From an uncultured bacterium (GTDB taxonomy: Bacteria > Actinomycetota > Coriobacteriia > Coriobacteriales > Eggerthellaceae): DNA of 18,022 nucleotides. The notes beneath the pieces were generated by a model that had not been told where the DNA came from, made no database searches, and saw only the letters and a list, made by a program, of their open reading frames with translations. The position numbers and the translations under genes were made by a program. The stretch spans positions 1 through 18,022 of the forward strand of contig CAJMOJ010000043.1 in NCBI GenBank assembly GCA_905215035.1. Direction: 5' to 3'. Shown here in pieces: positions 7,065 through 14,807 of this stretch. How positions within the stretch are numbered: position 1 is the first letter of the stretch; the number at the start of each line of letters is the position of its first letter.

Positions 7065-7847
7065 ATGGGTACCAATCATGGACGAGTAATTGTAGTTACA
7101 GGAGGGGCAAAGCCTGATGGGATCGGTGCTAAAACTTGCCAAACCTTTATTGCTAAAGAGCCTGATTGTCATGTGGTCGTTCTTGATATTCTTGATGACC
7201 GCATTGCTGAGTGGGCAGCTCAATACGACAACGTAACGTACCTTCACACTGATGTGGCCTCAAAAGAGAGTGTTATTGCAGCTAAAGATCACATCATGAA
7301 GCAGTTTGGCAAAATTGATGTGCTTGTTTGCGGATCTGCTTATCAAGGAGCAGGCAGTCTCCCTTTGGCTGATCTTTCTGAGGAAAGTTGGAAAGCGTGT
7401 ATTGACGTTAATCTGACGGGAACGTTTTTCTGTTGTCAGGTATTAGGTGGTTGCATGCTTGATAAGGGTGGAGCGATAGTCAATATTGCTTCTATGGGTG
7501 GCGTGAATCCTATTTTTATTTCGGGATCGTATTCGCCCTCAAAAGCAGGTGTTGTCATGCTGTCTAAACAGCTTGCGGGCGAGTGGGGCCCACGCGGAGT
7601 GCGTGTCAATGTGGTAGCGCCTGGTCATACCTATACTGACATTAATCGTGAACGTATTGATAAACCAGGGGCTCGTGAAAAACGTAATGCTATGACACCC
7701 CTTGGCCGTGTTGGCATTCCTGAAGATCAAGCTAATGCAATTTATTTTCTCGCAAGCAATGAAGCTGATTATATAACGGGTTCAGTCCTTTTAGTTGATG
7801 GTGGTATGACCATCAATACGCTTGCGCCGCTTATGACGGCATTTTAA
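7065..7847 (+). CDS. Short-chain dehydrogenase/reductase with atypical NNAG motif
   Basis: A 260-residue SDR, the first gene of the probable SDR-OYE-TRAP operon. The cofactor loop is TGGAKPDGIG (residues 12-21), slightly expanded compared with TGxxxGIG. Asp41 at the end of beta2 (VVVLDI) predicts NAD(H) preference. Asn116, Ser143 and Tyr156/Lys160 (YSPSK) form the catalytic set. The usual NNAG is replaced by CGSA (89-92), which is unusual but tolerated in some SDRs. The start at 7065 has AAAGGGGGAG just upstream. The frame is open from a GTG at 6978, but that would translate the palindrome into a repetitive ITCYITCYVTRYV peptide and is rejected. It likely oxidises or reduces a hydroxyl group on the substrate carried by the downstream transporter; the substrate is not determinable from sequence. 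Confidence 0.86.
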   Translation: MGTNHGRVIVVTGGAKPDGIGAKTCQTFIAKEPDCHVVVLDILDDRIAEWAAQYDNVTYLHTDVASKESVIAAKDHIMKQFGKIDVLVCGSAYQGAGSLPLADLSEESWKACIDVNLTGTFFCCQVLGGCMLDKGGAIVNIASMGGVNPIFISGSYSPSKAGVVMLSKQLAGEWGPRGVRVNVVAPGHTYTDINRERIDKPGAREKRNAMTPLGRVGIPEDQANAIYFLASNEADYITGSVLLVDGGMTINTLAPLMTAF

Positions 7848-7872
7848 AGGCTTTTGTTATAAGGGAATAGTT

Positions 7873-9984
7873 ATGGCGACGCAAGCATTTCAAACATTAC
7901 TTACGCCTATTACTGTAGGTAACCGCGTGCTCAGAAATCGTATTGTTAAGACGGCAGCAGGTTCGCGGTATTGGTCGCAAGACGGGTTTGTGACCGATCG
8001 GGTAAAAGCGCTCTTTGACCATCTTAGTGCTGGTGGCGCTGCTATGGTGTCGGTTGATACGATGTCGTTTATGCCATGGGGTGATGCAAAATTTACCATG
8101 GGTGGCGTATGGGATGATAAATTCCTGCCGGGTCTTACCGAACTTGTTGATCTTATTCATGCAAACGGTTCTCTTGCTATAGCCCAATTGCACCATGCGG
8201 GCCCCGCCGATGTTATTGATCCTGTTGGTCCGTCATGCTTAACAAAAGAAGAAATGCCGCTTAATGATCCTATTCCACGGGAACTCTCGATTGAAGAAAT
8301 CGAGTCAATGAAAGACCATTATTTCGAAGCGGTTGAGCGATTAGTGAAAGCTGGTTTTGATGGTATTGAGGTCCATGCTGCACACAGCTATTTTATGGCT
8401 AGCTTTTTAACGCGTGTTTGGAATAAGCGGCATGATCGCTATGGTATTGACTCATTTGAGAATAGAACGCGTCTTGCTCGAGAGATTATGCAGGGCGTTC
8501 GCAAGATTGCCCCATCAAATTTTTTGATGGGAGTTCGCTTTAATGGAATCGAATTTGGCAATGAGCGTGCATTAACAATTCCTGAGGCACAAGAAATCGC
8601 TAAACTCTTCGAAAAAGAAGGGGTGGACTATATGTCCATTACGGGAGAAGGGTTTGGTAAGATCCCATCTCCCATGTTGTATTTGCCCGCTGATTACTTT
8701 CCTTATCCAGAGCCAGATCCCTTTATGGAGCCTTATATTAAAGATTTTGAGGGCGATGGGGTTCTTATTCCTGCGGCTGCGGCCATTAAAGAAGTCGTTT
8801 CAGTTCCGGTAATTTGTGTGGGACGACTTGATGAAAATAAAGCTGAAAAAGTGCTTTCAGAAGGCAAGGCTGATATAGCAGGATTTAATAGAGCGCTCTG
8901 GGCTGATCCTGATATGCCTCGCAAGCTTCAAGAGGGTCGTGTAGATGAAATACGACACTGTAATCGTTGCGCAACCTGCGAGGGTGGTGGAAAAATTGGC
9001 ACGATGGGGCCACGTACGTGTCGTGTTAATCCAGCGCTTGGCAAGTATGACATGGATATTAAGCCTGCCAAGGTTAAGAAAAAAGTTATGGTCATTGGTG
9101 GCGGTCCTGCTGGTATGGAGGCAGCGTGTAGCGCTGCGTTATGTGGGCATACCGTATCGCTCTTTGAGCAGTCCGATCGCTTAGGGGGACATCTGCCTTT
9201 AGCAGCAATGATTAAAGGAACGTATCTTGATAACGTGACTTACCTCTATCAATACTTGACCACAATGATAAAGAAGCTTCCTATCACAGTTCATATGCGG
9301 ACAAAAGTAACGCTTGAGACAGTCGCCTCCTTTGATCCTGATGCAGTTATCGTTGCAACAGGTGGTTGCTATGAAGTGACGTCTATTCCTGGGGAAACAA
9401 AAAGGAATCATACCTCAGTTATTACGTTGCAACATCAGGCGGATTTACCTTTACGTATCTTGGGTGGTCGTCTTGTTAACAAAATTACTGAGCGAATTTT
9501 GCCTGGTGTTGGGAAAAATGTGGTCGTGGTCGGGACAGGGATTGCTGGCCTTCAAGGTGCTCTTTGGCTCAAAAAGCGTGGTAGGGGAGTCACTATTGTT
9601 GGCCCTGAATCAGCTCTTGCGCCTGAGATGCCCCCACGGTACAGAAATCGCTTACTTCCTTGGTTTGACTCTCATGATGTTGACATCGTTACCGATGTTG
9701 CGTCTTTGGAATTAGAGCGTGGTCATTTATCTATTGATCAGAGTAAGGATAAGAGCACGCAATCTCGCATCAAGGCATCTGAGGCAGGGGAAGAGACGCG
9801 TTGCGTTCTTGATTGCGATACCGCTATGAGTTTGCCAAACATGAAATCCGATACAACACTTGCGGATCAACTTGAGAAAGCAGGGTATGAGGTTTATGTC
9901 GCAGGCGCTGTTCGCGCGGATGAAAATGATGGTCTTATTGTTGACGCTATAAGAGAGGGGCGTCAGGCAGCATTATCGCTTTAG
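7873..9984 (+). CDS. NADH:flavin oxidoreductase / 2,4-dienoyl-CoA reductase family (OYE-type, FMN/FAD/4Fe-4S)
   Basis: A 703-residue, three-part enzyme of the FadH/BaiH/BaiCD/trimethylamine dehydrogenase type. It would reduce an activated C=C bond using electrons passed from NAD(P)H via FAD and Fe-S to FMN. The N-terminal FMN TIM barrel (about 1-355) has QLHHAGP and HAAHSY (168-173, family active-site block) followed by NKRHDRYG...ENRTR. Cys363, 366, 369 and 383 form the Fe-S site. A FAD Rossmann motif GGGPAGMEA lies near residues 409-417, VATGG follows at about 495, and a second dinucleotide motif, GTGIAGLQGA, at about 555. The C-terminus (ADENDGLIVDAIREGRQAAL) is typical. The Fe-S spacing CxxCxxC-x13-C differs by one residue from the usual CxxCxxxC. 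It lies 25 nt after the SDR, with AGGGA upstream. The substrate is unknown: enoyl-CoA, enone or steroid-like are all possible. Confidence 0.92.
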   Translation: MATQAFQTLLTPITVGNRVLRNRIVKTAAGSRYWSQDGFVTDRVKALFDHLSAGGAAMVSVDTMSFMPWGDAKFTMGGVWDDKFLPGLTELVDLIHANGSLAIAQLHHAGPADVIDPVGPSCLTKEEMPLNDPIPRELSIEEIESMKDHYFEAVERLVKAGFDGIEVHAAHSYFMASFLTRVWNKRHDRYGIDSFENRTRLAREIMQGVRKIAPSNFLMGVRFNGIEFGNERALTIPEAQEIAKLFEKEGVDYMSITGEGFGKIPSPMLYLPADYFPYPEPDPFMEPYIKDFEGDGVLIPAAAAIKEVVSVPVICVGRLDENKAEKVLSEGKADIAGFNRALWADPDMPRKLQEGRVDEIRHCNRCATCEGGGKIGTMGPRTCRVNPALGKYDMDIKPAKVKKKVMVIGGGPAGMEAACSAALCGHTVSLFEQSDRLGGHLPLAAMIKGTYLDNVTYLYQYLTTMIKKLPITVHMRTKVTLETVASFDPDAVIVATGGCYEVTSIPGETKRNHTSVITLQHQADLPLRILGGRLVNKITERILPGVGKNVVVVGTGIAGLQGALWLKKRGRGVTIVGPESALAPEMPPRYRNRLLPWFDSHDVDIVTDVASLELERGHLSIDQSKDKSTQSRIKASEAGEETRCVLDCDTAMSLPNMKSDTTLADQLEKAGYEVYVAGAVRADENDGLIVDAIREGRQAALSL

Positions 9985-10070
9985 GGGATTTTGAGCGTAG
10001 GCCTTGATAGACCAAGAGGATCAAGAGAGAGAGCAAATCGAAAAGAAATGAGAGAAGGAGGGGAACAGCA

Positions 10071-10883
10071 GTGGAAAAAGCAGTAAAAAGCGGCAGTCAA
10101 AAACAGACTAGTGGACAAACTAGTGTGGCAGCAACGGTTATAAAGTGGATTGATAACCATTTTGAAGAAACATTGCTTATTGTATTGCTTGCGTTAATGG
10201 CTTGCGTTGAGCTTATTCAGGTAGTTGCGCGCAATGTTTCATTTGTGCAATCGCTTACTTGGGCAGAAGAATTTTGTCGATTTACTTGGATCGCAACCGT
10301 GTTTATTTCGTTGCCCTACACCATTCGTACGGCAACAACATTGCGCGTAACCGCACTTGCAGAGCTATTACCTTGGAAAGCTCAAAATGTTCTCAATATT
10401 GTTATCGATATTATTAATGTCATCATACTTGCAGTGTTGACATTCTATTCCGTAGAGGTGTTGCAGCGCATTATTGCAAGTGGCGAAAACTCACCTGCAA
10501 TGCTAATGCCCATGTGGATTATGTATCTCATTGTCTTATTAGGTTTTGCACTGGGCGTGATTCGTGGCATACAAATGTGTGTGCTTCATATTAAGTCAAT
10601 TAATGTTCCTCCAAAAAATAGTATCGAAGCTCAGGTTGAAGAAGAACTGGGCGATGACCTTAAAAATCCCAATGACGCTATTACTGATGGCGATCAAGAC
10701 ATCATTGCTGATGTTGAAAAGAAAGCAGCGGCTCGACGCAAAAGGCCACGCGATGTTTTAAACGTGGCATGGACCGAGTCTAGTCAGCTAACAACCTCTG
10801 AAGAAGAAGGCACGTCACGTGCTTCTGTAGATGAAAATCTGCCTTCAGACGAGGATGTTCATAAGGAAGGGGGTAGAGGATAA
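10071..10883 (+). CDS. TRAP transporter small permease subunit (DctQ type) with long charged C-terminal tail
   Basis: Membrane subunit of a tripartite ATP-independent periplasmic transporter. There are 270 residues with four predicted membrane segments (about 33-52, 68-85, 105-128 and 143-166) and the family motif W-A-E-E-x-x-R (64-70). GTG is used as the start: a near-perfect AAGGAGGGG (10055-10063) lies 7 nt upstream, and no in-frame ATG is closer. Family members are usually about 160-190 residues. Here roughly 95 extra residues after the last membrane segment are hydrophilic, strongly Asp/Glu-rich with one basic patch (AARRKRPR), and probably disordered. The stop overlaps the large-subunit ATG by one base (TAATG), so the two are translationally coupled. 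Confidence 0.9.
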   Translation: MEKAVKSGSQKQTSGQTSVAATVIKWIDNHFEETLLIVLLALMACVELIQVVARNVSFVQSLTWAEEFCRFTWIATVFISLPYTIRTATTLRVTALAELLPWKAQNVLNIVIDIINVIILAVLTFYSVEVLQRIIASGENSPAMLMPMWIMYLIVLLGFALGVIRGIQMCVLHIKSINVPPKNSIEAQVEEELGDDLKNPNDAITDGDQDIIADVEKKAAARRKRPRDVLNVAWTESSQLTTSEEEGTSRASVDENLPSDEDVHKEGGRG

Positions 10884-12172
10884 TGCCAGCAGTTCTCGTA
10901 TTTGTCGTTTTCCTTATTGCTATTGCGCTGTCGGTACCTATTGGTATTGCTATGGCTACTGGTGCATTAGCACCTATCACCTTAATGGGTACAGGCGGCA
11001 GTATTCCCCAGTTAATTAACAATACTTTTTCTGGCGCTAACTCAACTCCCTTCCTTGCAATTCCACTCTTTATTCTTGGTGGCATTATCATGGCGGAAGG
11101 GGGCATTTCAAAGAAGCTGTTCAATTTCTTTGCATTTTTTGTTGGTCGCTTCCATGGAGGAATTCCCTGCGCTGTTGTTCTTACCTGTCTTTTTTACGGT
11201 GCAATTTCAGGATCCGGTCCCGCCACTGCAGCAGCGGTTGGAGCAATGTGTGTGCCTTTCTTGGTAAGTCTTGGCTATGATCGCAAGTGGAGTGCTGCTC
11301 TCATTGTTGTTGCAGGAAGTTTGGGTGTTATTATTCCGCCCTCCATTCCCTTTATCTTGTATTCATTGGCTACAGGAGTTTCAACCGGCGCGCTTTTTAT
11401 TGGGGGAATTTTCCCAGGTATATTAATTGGTTTGAGCTTGATGGTTTATTCCATTCTTTACTGTAGGCGTAAAGGTGAAGATCGAGAACGCATTAAAGAT
11501 GCAATGGATGAATTGCATAGTGAGGGTTTCGGGCACTTATTCCTTGACAGTTTGCCAGCTCTTTTATGCCCGGTAATTGTGTTGGGTGGAATTTATGCTG
11601 GTTTTGTAACACCAACTGAGGCCGCCTGTATCAGTGTTTTTTACGCCCTGATTGTTGCTCTTCTTATTTATAGAACCATAAAAATTAAAGAAATTATACC
11701 CATCATGGCAACCGCAGTGCGTACGTATGCAGGGTTGGCGTTTGTTTTGGCATTCGCAACAGCATTTGGACGTGTTTTGGCGCTTACGGGAGCATCGGCC
11801 GCTATTACTTCGTTTATCACAAATACATTTGGCGATGTGTGGATTGCGCTGAGCGTATGCGTTGTTCTCTTCTTGATTCTGGGTATGGTCATGGATACAG
11901 GACCTGCAATTATTATTTTGGCACCGATCTTGCTCCCGGGTATGCAAATGATGGGGCTTGATCCTGTTCATTTTGGCGTGGTTCTTGTTTGCTGTTTGGC
12001 TATTGGTCTTGCAACGCCACCATTTGGTCTCAATCTTTTTGTTGTTGCAAATATTGCAGAAGAAAAGCCTATGAGTATTGCTCGTCGTGCATTGCCGTTT
12101 ATTGCAGCATTTTTAGTAGCACTCTTAATCATTGTCTATGTTCCAGCTGTTTCAACGTGTCTTTTAGCGTAG
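10883..12172 (+). CDS. TRAP transporter large permease subunit (DctM type)
   Basis: A 429-residue polytopic membrane protein, the ion-coupled permease of the TRAP system. Full length with many hydrophobic segments and family blocks: PLFILGGIIMAEGGIS near residue 70, GAISGSGPATAAAVGA near 112-127, PPSIPFILYS, TPTEAACISVFYAL, MVMDTGPAIIILAPILLP near 333-350, and the C-terminal LATPPFGLNLFVV. Its ATG overlaps the stop of the small subunit, and a GGGTAGAGGA purine run precedes it. The substrate cannot be read from this subunit. TRAP systems mostly carry organic acid anions such as dicarboxylates, sugar acids, sialic acid or aromatic acids. Confidence 0.96.
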   Translation: MPAVLVFVVFLIAIALSVPIGIAMATGALAPITLMGTGGSIPQLINNTFSGANSTPFLAIPLFILGGIIMAEGGISKKLFNFFAFFVGRFHGGIPCAVVLTCLFYGAISGSGPATAAAVGAMCVPFLVSLGYDRKWSAALIVVAGSLGVIIPPSIPFILYSLATGVSTGALFIGGIFPGILIGLSLMVYSILYCRRKGEDRERIKDAMDELHSEGFGHLFLDSLPALLCPVIVLGGIYAGFVTPTEAACISVFYALIVALLIYRTIKIKEIIPIMATAVRTYAGLAFVLAFATAFGRVLALTGASAAITSFITNTFGDVWIALSVCVVLFLILGMVMDTGPAIIILAPILLPGMQMMGLDPVHFGVVLVCCLAIGLATPPFGLNLFVVANIAEEKPMSIARRALPFIAAFLVALLIIVYVPAVSTCLLA

Positions 12173-12251
12173 AGGCACGATAGGTAAGTAATAAGACACT
12201 CTGTTGGCATCGGAGCCAGCTGGGGATACAAATTAGTGAAAGGAGAAAAAC

Positions 12252-13367
12252 ATGAGAGGGTCAGATAAGGAGATGAAAACCAGCCACTCGATGTGGTATA
12301 CGTTGTTAGCCGTTGGCATGGCAGCACTTTTAGCGGTATTTTTGTTTACCCTAACAGGTTGCGGTAACGACAACAATAGTGCGTCTAATTCAGATGAAGG
12401 AGAGTATGCTGATCTCGATCCCGTAACTATTATTTTGGCTGATTGCGCTTCACCAGGATCGTCAGGAAATCTATGGTCTGAAGATTTTGCAAAACGCGTC
12501 AATGAAATTACGGGCGGAAAAATTACCGTAGACTACCACGGCAATTCTGAGCTTGGTGGAGACGTTGACTTACTCCGCCAAGAGCAATCAAATGACATCC
12601 AAATGGTTTGCGTACAACCTGCACCAATGGTTTCATTTATCCCTGAGTTAGCGGCTTTCGATTTGCCTATGGCATTTGCCCAAAACACTCCTGAGCAAAT
12701 TGACAAAGTTTTAAATGAAGACAATGAGTTTACGCAGGATCTTCAAAGCGCTTATGAGAAGGGTAGCTTGCACAATTTAGGCTTCTTGCAAGATGGAACT
12801 TATCGTCTCACTACATCAAATAAAGATCTTCAGACATTAGAAGATTTCAAGGGCTTCCAGATTCGTACTATGGAGAACAAAAATCATATGGCATTTTGGC
12901 AGGCATTAGGCGCTGAGCCAACCCCATTAGCATTCTCTGAAGTATATTTTGCATTGCAAAACGGCACCGTTGATGGTCAGGAAAATGCAGCTGACACTAT
13001 CGTGGGGGCATCCCTGCAAGAGGTTCAGAAGTACCTCGCAAAGACCAATCACATTCTCTATACGTATAACATGTCAATCAATAAAGACTTCTGGGAGGGT
13101 TTAGATCCTGCTTATCAGAAGGCTATTACACAAGCAATCAGCGAATCAGCAGACGAGATTAAAGGACAGCTTAAGAGTTTAGATGAGGATTCTATCAAAA
13201 CCATCAAAGATGCAGGCGTAACGGTTATTGAATATGATGACGATTTCTATGACACCATTCTTGGACTTGATGGTGTAAAGGATCTTCAGGCTGATATTAG
13301 CAATCAGACCAATGGCTTAAGCGACAAACTTATTGCTGAGCTTCAAACGGCTCGTGAAGACAGTTAG
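12252..13367 (+). CDS. TRAP transporter substrate-binding lipoprotein (DctP type)
   Basis: A 371-residue extracytoplasmic solute receptor. An N-terminal signal of a charged region plus hydrophobic segment (about residues 14-34) ends in the lipobox LTGC. This predicts lipid attachment at Cys37, as expected for a receptor anchored outside a Gram-positive membrane. Conserved DctP features are GNSELGGDVDLLRQ, the IR motif with Arg205 (the residue that usually pairs with the ligand carboxylate), EPTPLAFSEVYFALQNGTVDGQEN, and NHILYTYNMSINKDFWEGL. AGGAG lies 6 nt before the ATG. It follows the DctM gene by 79 nt. The conserved Arg supports a carboxylate ligand; its identity is unknown. A hairpin at 13484-13525 probably ends the operon. 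Confidence 0.94.
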   Translation: MRGSDKEMKTSHSMWYTLLAVGMAALLAVFLFTLTGCGNDNNSASNSDEGEYADLDPVTIILADCASPGSSGNLWSEDFAKRVNEITGGKITVDYHGNSELGGDVDLLRQEQSNDIQMVCVQPAPMVSFIPELAAFDLPMAFAQNTPEQIDKVLNEDNEFTQDLQSAYEKGSLHNLGFLQDGTYRLTTSNKDLQTLEDFKGFQIRTMENKNHMAFWQALGAEPTPLAFSEVYFALQNGTVDGQENAADTIVGASLQEVQKYLAKTNHILYTYNMSINKDFWEGLDPAYQKAITQAISESADEIKGQLKSLDEDSIKTIKDAGVTVIEYDDDFYDTILGLDGVKDLQADISNQTNGLSDKLIAELQTAREDS

Positions 13368-13483
13368 GATACCGTACATAAAACAGCAGTGTTTAAAACA
13401 GCATCGTTTTGATGCGTGGCTAAGAATGAGGAGGTAACAAAAACAATTTGTATGATTGCCTCTCATTATAAGTCGTAGTAAGA

Positions 13484-13525
13484 AGAGGTGCGGAGTTACC
13501 AGATACACCCCATCTCCGCACCTCT
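13484..13525. terminator. Stable hairpin after the TRAP operon, probable terminator
   Basis: AGAGGTGCGGAG (13484-13495) pairs perfectly with CTCCGCACCTCT (13514-13525), a 12-bp GC-rich stem with an 18-nt loop. No continuous T-tract follows (CTTCTGATTT), so it is a weaker candidate for intrinsic termination, or acts as a 3'-end stabiliser. It separates the TRAP operon from the second dehydratase system. Confidence 0.6.
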
Positions 13526-13574
13526 CTTCTGATTTATCTCGATCTTGTCATGCTAGTTGCAGAGTAATCTAGAG

Positions 13575-13608
13575 AGATGAGAGCAATCTAGAGATGAGAG
13601 CAATCTAG
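13575..13608. repeat. 17-bp perfect tandem repeat, two copies
   Basis: AGATGAGAGCAATCTAG occurs at 13575-13591 and 13592-13608. A further AATCTAGAG precedes the first copy and ATAGG follows the second, so AATCTAG occurs three times. The function is unknown: it may be a polymerase-slippage duplication or a repeated regulator site. Confidence 0.85.
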
Positions 13609-13714
13609 ATAGGTGACTTGCTTTTGCTTGCGTATGCGTTTGCAATCTTTTTGCCAGAAATAATATGTATAAAATTGTTAGTTTCTTGTGACAAGAATGC
13701 ACACCATACAAATA

Positions 13715-13738
13715 AAGTGATTAAACAAGTGATTAAAC
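13715..13738. repeat. 12-bp perfect tandem repeat, two copies
   Basis: AAGTGATTAAAC occurs at 13715-13726 and 13727-13738, ending 17 nt before the ribosome binding site of the activase gene. The position suggests the 5' leader or promoter region. No known operator was recognised. Confidence 0.85.
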
Positions 13739-13771
13739 AACGTGTTCTGTAGTTTAAGAGGGGATAAAACT

Positions 13772-14566
13772 ATGTATGGACTAGGAATAGATATTGGATC
13801 AACGGCTTCTAAGGTTGTTATCGTTGATGATAATGGCGAGATGGTCGATTGGGTTGTTTGTGATCTGGGCGCTGGAACAAGTGGTGCAAAGCAAGCGCTT
13901 GACCAGATATTTACAAAAACGGGTCTAACTTGGGATGACATTACCTACAGTGTGGCAACGGGATATGGTCGTCAACGTTTTGATCAAGCAGATAAACAAA
14001 TTTCAGAGATTTCTTGTCATGCGAAAGGAATGGCTACCTTAATTCCGGGCACACGAACCATCATTGATATTGGCGGTCAGGATGTTAAAGCTATGCGTCT
14101 TCAATCAGACGGGACACTTGACACGTTTATGATGAATGAAAAATGCGCTGCGGGTACCGGGCGCTTTCTTGATGTTATGGCGCGTGTTTTGGAAAGTGAT
14201 GTCTCCAAGCTTCAAGATCTTGATGCAAAGGCGACTAATCCTGTTGAAATCAGTTCAACATGTACGGTATTTGCAGAATCTGAGGTAATTTCACATTTAG
14301 CAAATGGGGAGGCCATTCCTGATATTGTTGCTGGCATCCATAATTCAGTTGCTCATAGAACAGCAGGACTTGTACGAAGACTTGGTCCTGTTGAAGAACC
14401 AGTGGCAATGAGTGGAGGAGTTGCGCGCAATGCAGGCGCAGTTCATGCAATAGAGCGTCAATTAGGAACGCAAATTGCAGTCTCTGAACTTTGTCAGCTC
14501 TGCGGTGCATTGGGAGCTGCGCTCTATGCGTTAGAACAGGCGCGAAAACAGCAGACACAAGAGTAA
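13772..14566 (+). CDS. 2-hydroxyacyl-CoA dehydratase activase (HgdC/HadI-like ATPase)
   Basis: A 264-residue ASKHA-fold activator, the usual HgdC length and intact, unlike the copy at 5906. The homodimer would hold one [4Fe-4S] cluster and use ATP hydrolysis to inject a low-potential electron into the dehydratase. Phosphate loops GIDIGSTASK (5-14) and IDIGGQDVKA (98-107) are present. The cluster ligands are Cys125 (NEKCAAGTGRF) and Cys164 (STCTVFAESE). The adenosine motif is GGVARN (215-220). The start at 13772 is fixed by AAGAGGGGA 7 nt upstream; a frame-open ATG at 13742 has no site. It precedes the alpha/beta-like subunits by 241 nt and is presumably their dedicated activator. Benzoyl-CoA reductase activators (BadF/BcrA) are the family alternative, but those have two different activator subunits. 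Confidence 0.92.
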   Translation: MYGLGIDIGSTASKVVIVDDNGEMVDWVVCDLGAGTSGAKQALDQIFTKTGLTWDDITYSVATGYGRQRFDQADKQISEISCHAKGMATLIPGTRTIIDIGGQDVKAMRLQSDGTLDTFMMNEKCAAGTGRFLDVMARVLESDVSKLQDLDAKATNPVEISSTCTVFAESEVISHLANGEAIPDIVAGIHNSVAHRTAGLVRRLGPVEEPVAMSGGVARNAGAVHAIERQLGTQIAVSELCQLCGALGAALYALEQARKQQTQE

Positions 14567-14807
14567 GGAATATAGAGGCTCCCCAAGATAAGGAGTAGAG
14601 AAGTGCTAAGACAAGGCGTACAAAGGCACCAAAGCAAAAAACAAGCAATAAGAGAAATAGGATATCTGAAATAGGATATCTATATCTCGTGATCATGCAT
14701 GATTAGTGCGAGGGGTGTGCATGGTTGTGCAGGGCGAGAAGAGATAAAAGATAGAGCAAAATCGCGACAAGAAGGCGTGAGGAATAGGTAGGGAAATAGG
14801 AGTTGTT
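14567..14807. other. Purine-rich 241-nt gap between activase and dehydratase subunits
   Basis: No ORF is supported here. It contains a 14-bp perfect tandem repeat (14654-14681), a 12-bp perfect palindrome ATCATGCATGAT (14692-14703), and long A/G-rich stretches leading to the AGGAG of the next gene. No terminator and no convincing promoter was seen, so read-through from the activase is the default view. Confidence 0.6.
14654..14681. repeat. 14-bp perfect tandem repeat, two copies
   Basis: GAAATAGGATATCT occurs at 14654-14667 and 14668-14681. Each copy contains the palindrome GATATC, so the transcript could also pair copy to copy. The function is unknown. Confidence 0.85.

Larger units (their letters stand above)
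13368..13771. other. 404-nt intergenic region with hairpin, orphan Shine-Dalgarno and tandem repeats
   Basis: No gene of convincing length is seen. In order it holds: a 9-bp direct repeat AAAACAGCA (13380-13388, 13395-13403); a small hairpin (GCATC 13401-13405 / GATGC 13411-13415); a very strong but orphan GAGGAGGT (13428-13435); a long-stem hairpin (13484-13525); a 17-bp tandem repeat (13575-13608); an A/T-rich stretch with -10-like sequences (13661-13675); a 12-bp tandem repeat (13715-13738); and the ribosome binding site of the activase. Confidence 0.7.

Noticed and set aside
6975..7247. Antisense 90-codon ORF over the palindrome
   Set aside because: Its repetitive end is just the palindrome read backwards, and the rest is the shadow of the SDR gene. 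No ribosome binding site or family match.
10003..10025. CTTGAT...ATCAAG inverted repeat between the OYE and DctQ genes
   Set aside because: Only 6 bp with an 11-nt loop and no T-tract. It is too weak to call a terminator within what looks like one operon.
13575..13738. CRISPR array suspicion from the repeats
   Set aside because: Units differ in sequence, are directly adjacent with no spacers, and occur only twice each. There are no cas genes.
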